A stretch of 64,000 nucleotides of DNA from Blastocystis hominis (GCF_000151665.1 NW_013171867.1:498946-562945), one strand, 5' to 3'. Positions 23,205 through 35,220 are shown, counted from the first letter of the stretch. The notes: a model not told the origin generated them from the letters alone. A program made the numbers and translations.

Positions 23205-24430
23205 CTAGGCATACGAACTAAGACGGCGACTTTGCGTCATATGGTCGCGGAACGGCTGATTCACATCTATCACGACATCCTCTGGCGCCTGTTTCTCACA
23301 CTCCTCCCTCATTCCCACAGTAATCCAGTGATGCTTTAAGCACTCCTCCGCGGAGGGCCGTTTCTCGGGATCGGTCTGAAGCAGCCAAGTCACAAAGTCC
23401 TTCGCGGCGGGCGAAATATGCGTCCAATAAGGATCTTCTAACAACAGTCCTTCTTTTCGAAAGCAGGCGCCAGAAGGACCACAATACGGATTGTAACCAC
23501 AGAGTCTATGAGTCAACGCACCGATTCGGAGAGAGTACAAAGTGAAAGTCACGATCCCGACTCCGAACACATCGGCTTTGTAGTCATAGCCTTTATGGCG
23601 AAAAACTTCAGGAGCTGTGTAGTAGTCGGAACCAACCATGGAAAAGGTCCGAGGACGACAGTTTCCGAGCGAATGATCGTCGTTTCGGATGAGCTTGCTT
23701 AACCCAAAATCGCTGAGCTTGATGTAGGTATCCTAGGAAAATCAAAGCGAAAAGGAACGGAGAACATTGCCAGCGATTGGAAGAAGAATGTTTTCCGGCT
23801 TGATGTCACGGTGAATCTAGCATGAACGAGGCTCGCCAGACCTACGATATTCTTCGAATGTAGATAAGCAACTGCTTCTAAAACTTGTTTTATGATATGA
23901 CTGGCGTCCATTTCAGTGTAATGAATTTTCTCTATTATGCGTTCTAACAGTTCACCCCCAAAAGCTCTACAGCTAAAAACATGATGACGACACTCATACC
24001 TTTCTATTGTCACAATGATCTCCTCTTCACTCTCATAAATGTCATAATACTTGATGATATTCTTATGTCGGATAGAGGTAAGAACCTGTGGGTCCAATAC
24101 AAGCAATCCCGTAGGACTGCAGAATCGCTTGTAAATCACTTTGGCACAAAGGTTTTCTCCAGTGGCTCTATCAAAGATGGATACTATTCTTGCAAATGGT
24201 GTCCTATCCCATAACAACCACTCCACACGAACGTACTGAGATAGTTCTTGGTCAAATATATACCTATCCAAAAACTCTGAAAATGGCTTAAAATGGGACA
24301 CGTTACCCTTTCCTTCTCCATTTGCAGAACCCGACAAACACCCAGTGTTTGTCATCACTAAAACCATGAACCAAAGAATCACAGTTCTTACCAAAAGGGG
24401 CAACAAAATCCGCCATGCTTTTTCGAACAC
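23205..24430 (-). CDS. Serine/threonine protein kinase (CAMK-like)
   Basis: Kinase subdomains in order: a lysine in ENLCAKVIYKRF (VAIK-like), a glutamate-bearing helix region, IRHKNIIKYYDIYE, a hinge near IVTIERYE, FGGELLERIIEK, VAYLHSKNIV before the catalytic loop, LSDFGLSKL (DFG), a SDYYTAPEV (APE) and the subdomain IX/XI blocks YDYKADVFGVGIVTFTL, GYNPYCG and DPEKRPSAEECLKHHW. Several tiny introns are required, for instance around the catalytic loop (23750-23840) and near 23500. The 5' end near 24430 encodes a hydrophobic stretch before the kinase domain, whose exact start is uncertain. Substrates unknown. Confidence 0.8.
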
Positions 24431-24793
24431 GGTTAATTCGAAAAGAATAAGCGGTAATCAAAGATATGTTTAAGGATTTTTGTGGTCAAGAATCAATAAA
24501 ACCCCGATCACTCCAGATAACAACGCGAGTAAAGGAATCTGACGAAAAATACTAAAATCAACTGGAGATATAGGATGTATAGATGCAGGAAACGTGTTAG
24601 ATAATCACTAGCAACTCGCACGTTGTCAATTCAAGCGGATGAGTTAATGTGGGAAGAAGTAAGCGCATAAATAGGCACTACAAGCAAAGGAAAACGAGAA
24701 ATAGTTTGAATACTAGGGTCAAAAGGTAAGAGGAAACGACTGATAAACATTTTTCAGGATTGTTTTTCATATTCATTGGATCTTTTTATTCGT

Positions 24794-26208
24794 ATGAGTG
24801 TTGAGAACCAAGAGACAGGAACGGAAGAGCAAACAAACCCAGTTTCTGCTCACCGTAAAGTTGCTTATTATTATGATCGTATTTTGAATGTGCATTGCAT
24901 AAAGATTAGCGAATATAGGAAATTATTCATTTGGGAAGCATCATCCCATGAAAGTGTGTTTTTGAATCTGTGGTGACGCATAGCCTCAACGCATCCAAGT
25001 TACAAAGTCTCTTGTATCTGCATATGATTTAGACAAGGAGATGGACATTTTTGTATTTTCTCTGTGTCTGATTTACTAATAGAATGAGAAGTCTGGTTCT
25101 TATGAGGAACTCATGCGTTTTCACGCAGATGATTACGTAAACTATCTACGAGTTGCCACCCTTCCCGACACTCCGATCAATGGCGACAATTGTATATGAA
25201 TCGTGTCAAATACCAAGTAGTCAATATTTGCCAAGACAATCCTATCTTTGCGGGTCTTTTGGATTATATTCGCTCTTACGCCACTGGATCCATAGCAGGC
25301 GCTCGACGACTTGTCGAAAACCAGGCCGACATCGTGATCAACTGGTCGGGAGGCATGCACAACGCCAAGAAGTCGGAGGCCTCGGGCTTTTCCTATGTGA
25401 ACGACGTGGTTCTGGCGATTTTAGAGCTGCTCAAGTTTGCTGTCTGTCGTGTTATTCACCCTTGCAGGAAGTTCTCACGCGTTTTGTATATCGATCTCGA
25501 CTTCCACCATGGAGATGGCGTTGAAGAAGCCTTCTACACGACGAGCCGCGTGCTCACGATGTCATTCCATAAGTTCGGCGACGTTTTCCCCGGAACCGGA
25601 AGCGCGCTCGTATTTCGTTATGCGATTCATTGAAAAGCAGGACGCTGGTTTTGGCGAGGGAAAGGGATATGCGGTGAACTTCCCGCTGGATTCAGGAGTG
25701 GACGATGCGGACTATCTCTTCGTTTTCAAGCCGGTTGTCTTGCAAGAGGTGAATAACCGTTTAGATCGTGGCGAAGGCTGTGGAAGTGTTTCAACCCGAA
25801 GCGATTGTTCTGCAGTGCGGAGCGGACTCGCTGGCAGGGGATCGAATTGGGACGTTCAACTTGTCAATGAAGGGACATGGAGAGTGCGTGAAGTTCGTTC
25901 GATCGCTGAATAAGCCGCTGTTGGTGTTGGGAGGCGGCGGATATACGATTCGAAATGTAGCGCGGTGCTGGACTTATGAGACGGCGATTCTTTTAGAGAA
26001 AGAAATCAGCGATGAGCTTCCTGCTACGGATTATTCGGACTATTTCACGCCCTCTTCCTCGCTGTTTCTCGATGTGACGTAAGTCGATGGGAGGTTGTGA
26101 GGATGTAGAAACATGGAGAACAAGAACGATCGATCGGTTCTGCAGCAGCAGTTGGATTCGGTTCTCGCGCAACTCGATGAACTGCGTGTGTTGAAAGCAG
26201 ATTCATAG
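24794..26208 (+). CDS. Class I histone deacetylase (RPD3/HDAC1-type)
   Basis: Eight introns, all resolved: 24879-24909, 24954-24983, 25053-25082, 25192-25220, 25435-25467, 25610-25640, 25734-25764 and 26079-26108 (29-33 nt). The joined protein has the class I landmarks: [61 protein letters not shown] (metal ligands), [61 protein letters not shown] and a NMENKNDR tail. It removes acetyl groups from histone lysines in the nucleus. TAG stop at 26206-26208; TGTTTGTT at 26327-26334 is about 120 nt away. Every intron boundary is supported by family alignment from memory. Confidence 0.93.
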
Positions 26209-26337
26209 CGAAAGCGATGATTCCGCTAGAACTGCTAGGCAAGCAAGCAAGCGAGCAAGCAAGTGCATTAATTAACCAACCCTTAATCAGCAATCAAATT
26301 ATCATTCTAAGAACGAATTGTCTGCTTGTTTGTTATA

Positions 26338-27245
26338 TCAAACAGGGGAATCGAATTGATGGATTGGACAATGGTCATGATAGCTGCACAGAATCGACAG
26401 ACACACCGTGCACACATATGCAATATCATTCTGAATCGGCTTTCCATGGCACGAGCAAGTGACTTTCATAGGCTCGATGTTTTCGGTTGGGACAATAATG
26501 TTCTTCCGCACCTCTGCATCCGCCAGAAAGTAGTAGGAGAGCAGCCCAAAGAGCGATTTGCTTGAAGGGGCTTTGACATACAAACCATTCGACAGCTTGG
26601 CGACTCGCTTCAAAAAGGGAGAATGCTTGTTGTACAGCTGGCAGATATCGATGGGGCAGGTCGTTCTGTAACAAAACACGGAGTTCATAAACTGCATATA
26701 GTCGTGAATAGGTTGCTCCGTGATATTCAACACTAAGATGCGCTTTCCTAGTTCAGGGTCAGCATGTTTGTTTATAATTATAGTGAAGGAAGCATGAAGA
26801 ATAAAAGAGACTCAAAATAGAAGGATATAACAAAGAGTTCGGGAAAGACAGGAATCAAGAGAAGACTTTACCGCATGATCGCTCTTCATGAGCTCAATGA
26901 TCTTGGGAAATAGAAATCTTCGCACATTCTTGGGCTGTTGTGAGTGAAACTTTAAATTCAGTGCAATGTTTTCATCGCACTTGGGAAACAATATCGTTCT
27001 ATCAAATTACATTACAGGAAAAAAGGAAACGGTTCTCCTGCACCATAGACGGCAAATAGGAGCTGATTGCAATGACTCTGAACAATAAACGATCCAATAA
27101 AGCCAAAGAGTCCCTCTAAGCATTCAATAAACTGAGCTGGTGAATCTCTGCTTTGTTCTGTTTGAAGAATCCAGGAGTCGATATTAAGATCAAGAATGAT
27201 TGCTAGAAGAGTACCCTCGTGATCTATGAATGAAAGAAATAACAA
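26338..27245 (-). CDS. TFIIH subunit Tfb4/p34 (GTF2H3-like)
   Basis: The 5' part (from about 27245) shows the p34 vWA domain: LLAIILDLNIDSWIL and LFGFIGSFIVQSHCNQLLF. Downstream exons give RILVLNITEQPIHDYMQFMN, TCPIDICQLYNKHSPFLKRV, LSNGLYVKAPSSKSLFGLLS, and a C-terminal zinc ribbon (CSCHGKPIQ...YVCTVCLSILC...HCPIHQ). This fits TFIIH p34, needed in transcription initiation and excision repair. At least two introns lie between 26,740 and 27,010; one exon there reads RRFLFPKIIELM. TGA stop at 26338-26340. The true N-terminus may lie in an earlier exon. Confidence 0.78.
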
Positions 27246-27363
27246 CTCGCCTACTGCTCATCAAGATCAGACTGCAGGAATTGTAAAACTATCCAATAAA
27301 TGTATCCGATGTTAAAAATCAGAATCAATGATTTGTGTGCCTAGCAACACAATTGTTAGTAGA

Positions 27364-29050
27364 ATAATGAAAATTGAACCAGAAGAGGGAATTCACTGGC
27401 CAACAATGATAGCTGATCTTGCAGCCGCAATATCGTTCAGCATCCATTTTCAGATGCTTTTACCCAATCTTCCTTTTCTCATCAAAGTCTACTTCCCAGA
27501 TGTATGTCACAGAATAGAAGAATAACTGGTAGATAGAAAGAGCCGATATCGGTTATTACGCTGGTTTCTTGCTGTCTGTTTACTATCTTGGACACATTCC
27601 AGGCTCTATGTTTTGGGGGTGGTTTTCGGATAACTACGGTCGTCGATGTACCATGATTCTCACGTCAATATCAAATGCAATACTCATTCTAGCCCTTGGA
27701 TTGTCAAGGAATTATACTGGCAGTTTGATAATCCGCTTTCTGCATGGCATGCTTGATTTCTCGCTAGGAGTTTCCAAGACAATTGCTGCTGATTTATGCA
27801 ACGATAATAACATGGCGTTCGGGACTTCTTTACTTTACACGGGGTTTGGTATCGGAAGGTATGCTGGATTCGCTCTAATCAATCGTAGTTTTCTCGGCCC
27901 TCTTCTGGGAGGTTACTTGAGTGACTTAGATACGATTCGTCCTTTGATCAATGTCTTTCCATTCCTCAAATCCGTATTTTCAGCCTTTGCCTCGATCATC
28001 TAGATCCCCTATCTCGTTCCATTCTCTGTGTGCGCCTTCTTTTTCATTATCGTTCTCTTTCTCTTCGTCTTCTTCGCCGAGGAATCGCTGACCCAAGAGA
28101 CCGTCGACCAATCGAAAAAGATCCGCAAAGCCATGGGGGTTTTCTTCTTTCCAATCCGTCATCATTTCAGAGAGAGCTCAGCTCGATTCTCCGCAAATCG
28201 TCCTCGAAAAGCTTCACCTCCTACGAGCAGCTGCTTCTCGCCTACGACGAGCACGGGAAGTACAACTCCATGTTCCGCAATCGCGACCTCATCCTCGCAG
28301 TGATCATCTACGGCATGGCGTCGCTCTGCCAGATCTCCTTCGACTCGATCTACCCGCTCACCCTCATGAACTCTCGCAAATACGGCGGTTTTGAAATGAA
28401 CGCCGTCGAGGAAGGCTGGGTCGCGACCTCTGCGATCGTCCTGCAGCTCACCTCCAGTACAAATTCCACGTTTCTCTGTTGGGCTAGTTCTAATCTTCCC
28501 TCTGTGGAGCAAACTCGCTTCCTATCGCTACCAGATCGTGATGTGTCTGCTCGTCATGTCCGGAATCATGCTCGTCGAGCCCTTCGTTTCGGTCTTCAAT
28601 GAATCTCCGCTCGCGTGTCAGTTCGCTGTGACATACATCGGATACGCTATTTCTGTCCCCGTGCGTGCTCTTGTCTACAAGTAATCGCTTCCATCCTCCG
28701 TTGAGTTGACTAGCTTGTGCATTGTGCTCATCGCCAATAGCACCTATAAGGAGTTTCGTGGCGCGGGGATCGGATTGGGACAACTCGTCGCCTCTATTTC
28801 GCGGTTTATTGTAGGGAGTGAGGAGGGAGGGGGATGCGAACTAGGGACCATCGCTCTTTCCGTCGATCTATTCTTGGAGTACGCAGGTGAACGAATTTCC
28901 GGTGTACCACGGTTTTTCCTATTTTGTTGGCGCCGTTTGGGGGATTGATAATCTAGCTTCTGGCAGCTCAGTATTTCTTTACTGCAGCGATCCCGCTTTG
29001 GATATCGAGCGAATCAGATATAGGGAGAGGCTCTGTGAACGAAACAGTAC
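27364..29050 (+). CDS. Major facilitator superfamily transporter (ZIFL-like)
   Basis: A 12-helix MFS protein spread over several exons. Landmarks: LPFLIKVYF, then after an intron near 27500-27550 IGYYAGFLLSVYYLGHIPGSMFWGW and the loop signature SDNYGRR between helices 2 and 3; SLIIRFLHG; GPLLGGYLSD; a cytoplasmic loop with EESLTQETVDQSKK; LILAVIIYGMASLCQISFD; LTSLCIVLIANS and GIGLGQLVASISRF. It resembles plant/fungal ZIF-like and tetracycline-type exporters; substrate unknown. Frame changes near 28000, 28160, 28460, 28690 and 28880 mark short introns not all resolved. TGTTTGTT at 29145-29152 marks the 3' end region. Confidence 0.72.
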
Positions 29051-29343
29051 GCTATAAGGAGCATTCCTATATTTCTGGGTTCGAGTCCGACCAATCAAGT
29101 GTGATGATTTAGTGTTTTGACTTTTTGCCATTTAGACATCGCAATGTTTGTTGAAGACGTACATTCAAGACGACGGAGATAGATTTCGTGTTGCTTGTGT
29201 TCTAGCACGATTCTACCGATGACACCACAACCCTATGCATCTTTTCTCCTCACTTTTACTGCCCTTTGATGTTTGCCAAAAACGGGAATTTGGCACTTTT
29301 GGCGGCTCCTTCCTTCTTTTTCCATTTCATCAATATCTCCCAA

Positions 29344-30718
29344 TATGCTGAGTGCTTTGCGATGTGTGAAGAATCTCGCCACTCCTGCCGTCAATAAGCT
29401 GAGTACCAAAGGTTTAAGTTTCTTTAGTTCCATAGTTGTCGGTAGCCGTGTCCTCCCCGCTTTTACATCTGTCCGCAGTGTCTCCTACGAGAGAAAGAAG
29501 CCCCACTGCAATATTGGAACGATTGGACACGTCGATCACGGAAAGACGACTCTGACCGCTGCTATCACGAAGGTTCTTGCCGAGAAGAATTTGGCCGAGT
29601 TTTCTGCATACGATCAAATCGATAAAGCTCCTGAAGAGCGTGCTCGTGGAATTACCATCAACTCGACGCATGTGGAGTACGAAACGGAGAACCGTCACTA
29701 CGCCCACGTCGATTGCCCCGGCCACGCCGATTATGTGAAGAACATGATCACCGGTGCCGCTCAGATGGATGGAGCCATTCTGGTGGTGTCTGCCGTCGAT
29801 GGTCCGATGCCTCAGACCCGTGAGCACATCCTGCTCGCCCATCAAGTGGGAGTTCCGAACATCGCGGTGTTCATGAACAAAATCGATCTGGTCGACGATC
29901 CCGAGCTGGTCGAGCTGGTCGAAATGGAAGTACGGCCTCCCAGCGTCCTGCCATGTAGATTCGTGAGTTGCTGTCCTTCTACAAATACCCCGGCGACGAA
30001 ATCCCCATCATCAAAGGCTCTGCGCTCTGCGCGTTGGAAGGCCGCGACGACAAGATCGGCAAGGACAAAGTGCTGGAGCTGATGAAGACGGTCGACGAAT
30101 ACTTCCCTCTGGTAGTTTCCCCGTTTCTCCTTGATCGTAGCCGACGCGGCAGCTGGACAAGGACTTCCTGATGGCGATCGAGGACGTGTATTCGATCCAG
30201 GGCCGCGGCACGGTGGTGACGGGCCGCGTGGAGCAGGGCCGCGTGAAGGTGGGCGACGCGGTGGAGATCTGCGGGCTGAAGCCGACGCTTTCGACCGTCG
30301 TGACGGGCGTGGAGATGTTCCACAAGTCGATGAACGAGGGCCAGGCGGGAGACAACGTGGGTCTGCTTCTGCGCGGCGTGAAGCGCGAGGAAGTGCTGCG
30401 CGGCCAGCTGGTGGCGAAGCCGAAGTCGGTGAAGGTGCACCACAAGTTCGAAGCGAACGTCTACGCGCTCACCAAGGACGAGGGCGGCCGCCACACTCCG
30501 TTCACCACCAACTACTCCCCGCAGTTCTTCGTGCGGACGGCGGACGTGTCCGGGAAGATCACGCTGCCGAAGGAGAAGGAGATGGTGATGCCCGGCGACA
30601 ACAGCGCGATGACCGTCGAGCTGCAGAAGCCCGTGGGGCTCCACGAGGGACTGCGCTTCGCGCTGCGCGATGGCGGAAAGACCATCGGCGCCGGCGTGGT
30701 GAGCAAGATTTTGGATTG
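29344..30718 (+). CDS. Organellar translation elongation factor Tu
   Basis: Starts [20 protein letters not shown], an amphipathic basic presequence for the mitochondrion-related organelle. GTPase motifs: [40 protein letters not shown] and NKIDLVDD. Introns 29930-29958 and 30112-30140 (29 nt each) restore the frame into domains 2 and 3 ([27 protein letters not shown]-type end, here [17 protein letters not shown]). No genomic stop follows before TGTTTGTT: poly(A) addition after TG at 30717-30718 would create TGA directly behind the expected C-terminus. High GC and strong codon bias fit an abundant protein. It delivers aminoacyl-tRNA to organellar ribosomes. Confidence 0.92.
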
Positions 30719-30721
30719 CAG

Positions 30722-30729
30722 TGTTTGTT
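30722..30729 (+). terminator. TGTTTGTT motif creating the EF-Tu stop
   Basis: Three bases separate it from the TG at 30717-30718 that would become TGA with the poly(A) tail, the same spacing as at 9904-9909. Without this the frame runs on into the convergent NDUFS7 gene. Confidence 0.7.
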
Positions 30730-30755
30730 GCAGGAAACAAGCAACGGTAAACGAA

Positions 30756-31580
30756 TCACTTCGACATGAACATGCTGTACGTCTTCTGCTGCTTCAGCTT
30801 CTTCATCACCATCAGGATCGCGTAGAGAAGACCGTCGGCCGTCGGAGGACAGCCGGGAACGTAGTAATCCACGGGGAACAGACGATCCACGCTAGGAGTG
30901 AGGCGGATACACGCCACGCGTACCCTCGGACCACGTTGTAGCTGTATGCATAATAACCTCCCGAGTTCGCGCAACTTCCCATCGAAATCACGTAGCGAGG
31001 CTCGGACATCTGGTCATAAAGCTAGAATCGACGGAAAATCGAGAAACTACTCGGCGGATGGCAGGAGCCATCTTGTTTGTCACAGTACCAGAAACAATCA
31101 TGAGATCAGCCTGACGAGGACTAAACAATCAGGCAGGGAATTGTCGCACTCACGTTGCTCGAGGAATCATACCTAAACGCTCGAAATCGAAACGAGCAGA
31201 GGAAGCCTAGAGTCTCACCCAATTTCATTCCAAAACAAACATCAATCATTTCCATGGCACAGCAAGCCAGACCGAACGTCTGAGGGAACACAGAACCAGC
31301 ACGGCAGTATCCAATGACTTTGTCCACGGTAGTAACGGCCGCTTCGATCGCGTTATCCAGTTTCTCTCCCTTGCTCACAGGAATCTGGTCAGGATGAGTG
31401 AAATAGTTCGCCATTTGCTTGGAAGTGGGATCTGACGGGTCCCACACACTTAACACTTGTCCGGGGAGAATCAGGCCCGATTTGGTGTAACTACGCACAT
31501 AAGCCACAGACACGAGTTGATTACGACTGGACAGCACTCTTCGAAGCAACTCGTGCGGCTGATGTAATAATACGCTGCAT
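30756..31580 (-). CDS. NDUFS7: NADH dehydrogenase Fe-S subunit 7 (PSST, NDUFS7)
   Basis: A complex I subunit that carries cluster N2. The N-terminus ([17 protein letters not shown] at 31580, or an alternative at 31549) is a basic organellar presequence. Then [31 protein letters not shown] with the tandem cysteines, [34 protein letters not shown] with a third cysteine, and [20 protein letters not shown] with the fourth. Introns of about 32-34 nt interrupt at MEMID, after PRA and within VVRG. Stop TGA at 30756-30758. A partial complex I is known from the mitochondrion-related organelle of Blastocystis, which fits. Ends 28 bp from the EF-Tu 3' motif on the other strand. Confidence 0.88.
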
Positions 31581-31589
31581 TGATCGACT

Positions 31590-32447
31590 ATTTATCGAGA
31601 TTGGATACAATAAGGGAAGGGAAGTTTCAATAATGGAGATATATGGAATTCCAAATATAGTGAAACGAGCTAAAGTGGCATTTTCAACAAATAGAGAATG
31701 AAGATATGTAATGTGAGCATTCTTTTTGGATAGTATACACATGACAGCAGGGTGAGGTATGAGTGTTAGAACGAAGAGAAGGATTTCTGTGTTTTAACAT
31801 TTAATAAATTTGTGGTAACAACAATTAAGTGCAGTACAATATAAGGAAATGTTTAAAGAAGTATAAGAACGTGTTCTGCAAATCGCAATAGAATATAGGA
31901 ATGTAGAATATAGGAATGAATAGAAAATTGTGTAGCCAATTATCAAGATATATTATAGATGCATGTTGTGGAGGAATGGATGGGGTGATTCCAATTTGTA
32001 GGAATTATACAAAATAATTTGTGAATTATTGGAATCCATTTTAAATGACTATCGTTGTTACATTCGTTTGGGTAGAAAATCACGTTTCTGTTTCTCTTGT
32101 CGTTGATTGAGACAATTTGAGTTTTAATGTGTATCTTTCCATCTTGGCCTTATGGTGCTTTGCTTTTTGGAAAAACAAAGCACCAAAGAGAAATAGCATA
32201 AACAGAATGAATTCAGTAACAGTTGTTTTCCAAAAAAAGTACCATTATTACTCCAACCCAAATGTTTCATTCAACAAAACACATATAATATTCAAAAGAG
32301 TATCGCACATCTTATAGTTCCCTATTGACATAGTTAATATTCCTTTGATTGTCATAAGGAATATCCAAATAATCCACTTCTTCTCCTGCAATAATTCGTT
32401 GGGCACATACCATTTCATTTCTTCTATATCGTCAAACCAAATCAAAG
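31590..32447. other. AT-rich intergenic stretch, no gene seen
   Basis: Contains only short unconserved frames and a local near-duplicate AATATAGGAATGTAGAATA around 31895-31915. No RNA gene recognised. Confidence 0.5.
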
Positions 32448-34289
32448 TCAATACTCAACCAATACTTGCAAGTCTCTCAGTTCGATAATTGGCTTATTCG
32501 CCTTACTTTCAATCACAACTCCCCTGCCTTTGATCAGCGTTCCTAACTGAAAAAAACACATCACGCTTACGATTTTTAGCTTTTGAAAACTGTGAATACT
32601 TCTCCTCTCCGATCACTCGAGTCTAACGATAAGATACGCTGAAGCAACGAAAACATCCAATTTCAATAATAACGACAATGCATTTCGACATTGATTATAC
32701 ACATCATAACTATCTGTATCATAATAAGCATAGGAATCAGATTTCTTGTCATAAAACACATTGCTTGTGTTTATAAACATGAAAGTGAGTTTCTTCCCGA
32801 ATCTGCGTTTTAATTCCTTCTATCTATCCATACTTTCGAACAGAAACGATTTCTCCAGCGACGTTCACTTCCGATCCAAGAGCAACCAATGGGAGTTCCC
32901 GACTTGCTAACAGCCTTTCTTTCCCTAAAGCAAACGGAAAGATCGCTATATATGATAACAAACTGTACAATTCTACGGATTGCCTCACTCACTACCGGTG
33001 AATAACCATCAATCCATCGGATTTCGGGTTTGATCCAAACTCTCACCGTATTTTTCTCGCTCCAAATTGCAGGATCGATGACTCTATATCATGAAAACCG
33101 AACAGCGGAATGACTCATAAGAAGGTAATTGTCCCATGAACAATCGTTGGACTTCAAAATAGTTACAACATGGTAATGAGACCACTCCAAGAACGGAAGA
33201 ACATTCGATCGAACTCATTACTTGTTGAAAAGAAAGATGGCAGTGTATCATAATGATAACTGCATTACGACATCGAATTCGCACACGCTCCACACATTCA
33301 CCCACGATATGGAGATTGGGAATACTATTCCAAAGAGAACGCCGTTCTTCACGACGAGCATCCATATCATGTTTCACAAGCGTTTTCTCATGATCCAAAG
33401 TCTTGATATATCCCTAATATCAATCTGTTTACTAGCTATACTTCTCGTAGTTGTGGGTCAATACTATAGCATTCCCATGATGGATTGTACAAGGCAAACA
33501 TGGCTGCAGATCGAGGAGTTGAGCCATCACCAACACAAAAGATTGCATCTCGAACGACTCCTTGTGAAGGAGGTTCAATCTGTTGGGAAAGGATGTATTT
33601 TGAAGCATGGACATAAGCTGCCACACTCTCTGTAATTTCTTTCACATCTGGAAAGCTATTGGAAGAGAAAAGCAGAGAATAGATACACTCGCATTCGTAT
33701 TAATTCAGATGACACAACAGCAGATGTTATAAAGCGATCAAGATACGATGTGTTGAGCTTATATGACGAAAAAGAGGAATTCGAAACAGGTTCTCTTCCT
33801 GTTTGAGAAACATCGGAGCCTTCTATCCCTGAGCTATTCTCACATTTCTCAGATGGACTTTGTATGATGCCAGGTTTTGGAACGGTATGTTCAGCATTAG
33901 CCATATTTGAACACATTGAAATAGAGCATTGATTGCTACTTACATTCACAGAGTGAATTTGCTCACTGTTTGCTCGTAAGGAATGTTCAGAGGGTGGATA
34001 TAATGCAGACTCGCTTTTTCCTGTGATTTCTATTTTTTCAGATTGGTTCATAATCTATTTAAGTATACTAACTCTAAATCATTACCCTAAAGGTGTTTTC
34101 GGTATCTAAAGACATATTTGCTGATCCTTCCTTGCTCCTCTGATTAGGCACTGTATGGCAATCACTCATAAATAAAAGCAGAAGAAAAGAATGATTTGAA
34201 TAGTATGTTTGAGTATTTTCGTCCTCTAGATGAAACTCCAAAGCATTCAACTCTGTTGATATAGCAGTTGTTTTTGTGGCTGTGCTCAT
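32448..34289 (-). CDS. Conserved-looking protein with Rossmann-like and OB-like segments, unrecognised
   Basis: Several exons. The 5' exon starts MSTATKTTAISTEL at 34289; a 31-nt intron (GTAATGATTT...AAATAG, near 34050-34080) joins it to MNQSEKIEI and a disordered region. The middle has DAIFCVGDGSTPRSAAMFAL and WECYSIDP, a glycine-rich beginning like SAM-dependent methyltransferases, followed by VIIMIHCHLSFQQVMSS and GVVSLPCC. The C-terminal part has LPLVALGSEVNVAGEIVSVRK, KRRFGKKLTFMFINTSN and a final KANKPIIELRDLQVLVEY before TGA at 32448. I know no family with this exact layout. Exon borders around 33,400 and 33,650 are uncertain. Confidence 0.48.
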
Positions 34290-34934
34290 CTATTGATTTC
34301 ACTCAAACAGCTTCTGTGTTTGGCCTAATTTTGTGATGCGAATCATATATGTTCATAGATTCAATTCATAGAATATTATTTGATTTTCAGTCTGCAGTGA
34401 CCAAAGAGGATTACAGAATGAAATAAAAGATTTAGTATTACTTTATACTTTTTTAGAAATGGGTCATGTGGCAACATCACTAGACCAGTCGTGTTCTTAT
34501 TAGATAGAAAAGCGAAAGATGTCACATTTTAGTTTCAAATTGTATTTAGATTACTTCAAAACTGGTTTAAGGTATGAATGCAATGGTCTCTTATGTGTAT
34601 TTAGCCTGTTTAACCACCGGTAATTACTTTCACCATAGCCCTTATTTCGCGAATAAGGTTTAATCACGTTGTTGATTTGATAGAAGAATACATTTTCGCA
34701 ATAAATAGTGAGCAACATAATAAAAGAATGCTTATTAATTGAAGCGAATGTCTGAAGCACACTTGATATTTGTTGTGTCATGTAATGATATGTGCAATAA
34801 CAGTATTTGGTTGATGAAACATAGTATGAAGAAGTCATTTCTCTTCGTTCTTAATCTTTTATAATGTGATAATTAATTCAATCGATTGTGTAGTTAAGTA
34901 CCACACTTACAAATCCTACGACATAATAAAAATA

Positions 34935-35220
34935 AGTAGTAGGGGAATGACGGGAAACACGCGGAAATCCATTTCCTACCAAATAACCGCGGCAACCCGT
35001 TTTTTGTTATTTTCGGCCATTTCCTACCTGGTCACCTCGATGGCCATGACGGGAAACACGCGGAAATCCATTTCCTACCAAATAACCGCGGCAACCCATT
35101 TTCGACCATTTTCTGCCATTGCCTGCCTGGCTACCGTATTGTCCATAACAAGAAACGCGCGGAAACCCATGGCTGCCAATTTCGGCCAATTCCTGCAATG
35201 TTAACCTGACTTCCATTGTA
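34935..35220. repeat. Left terminal region: degenerate inverted terminus plus direct repeats
   Basis: The first 15 bases pair with the right end. A block starting ATGACGGGAAACACGCGG is present at about 34948 and again at 35046 almost unchanged over some 55 bp, with a third decayed copy near 35145 (AAGAAACGCGCGGAAACC). No coding frame. Confidence 0.7.

Noticed and set aside
26045-26293. Minus-strand frame at the deacetylase 3' end
   Set aside because: Antisense of the last two exons with no family match.
29979-30740. Long histidine/arginine-rich frames antisense to EF-Tu
   Set aside because: Produced by high GC and codon bias of EF-Tu; the sense strand encodes a fully recognisable protein.
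34551-34838. Continuation of the interrupted MORN/LRR gene on the left flank
   Set aside because: The minus-strand frame there has no leucine-rich-repeat pattern.
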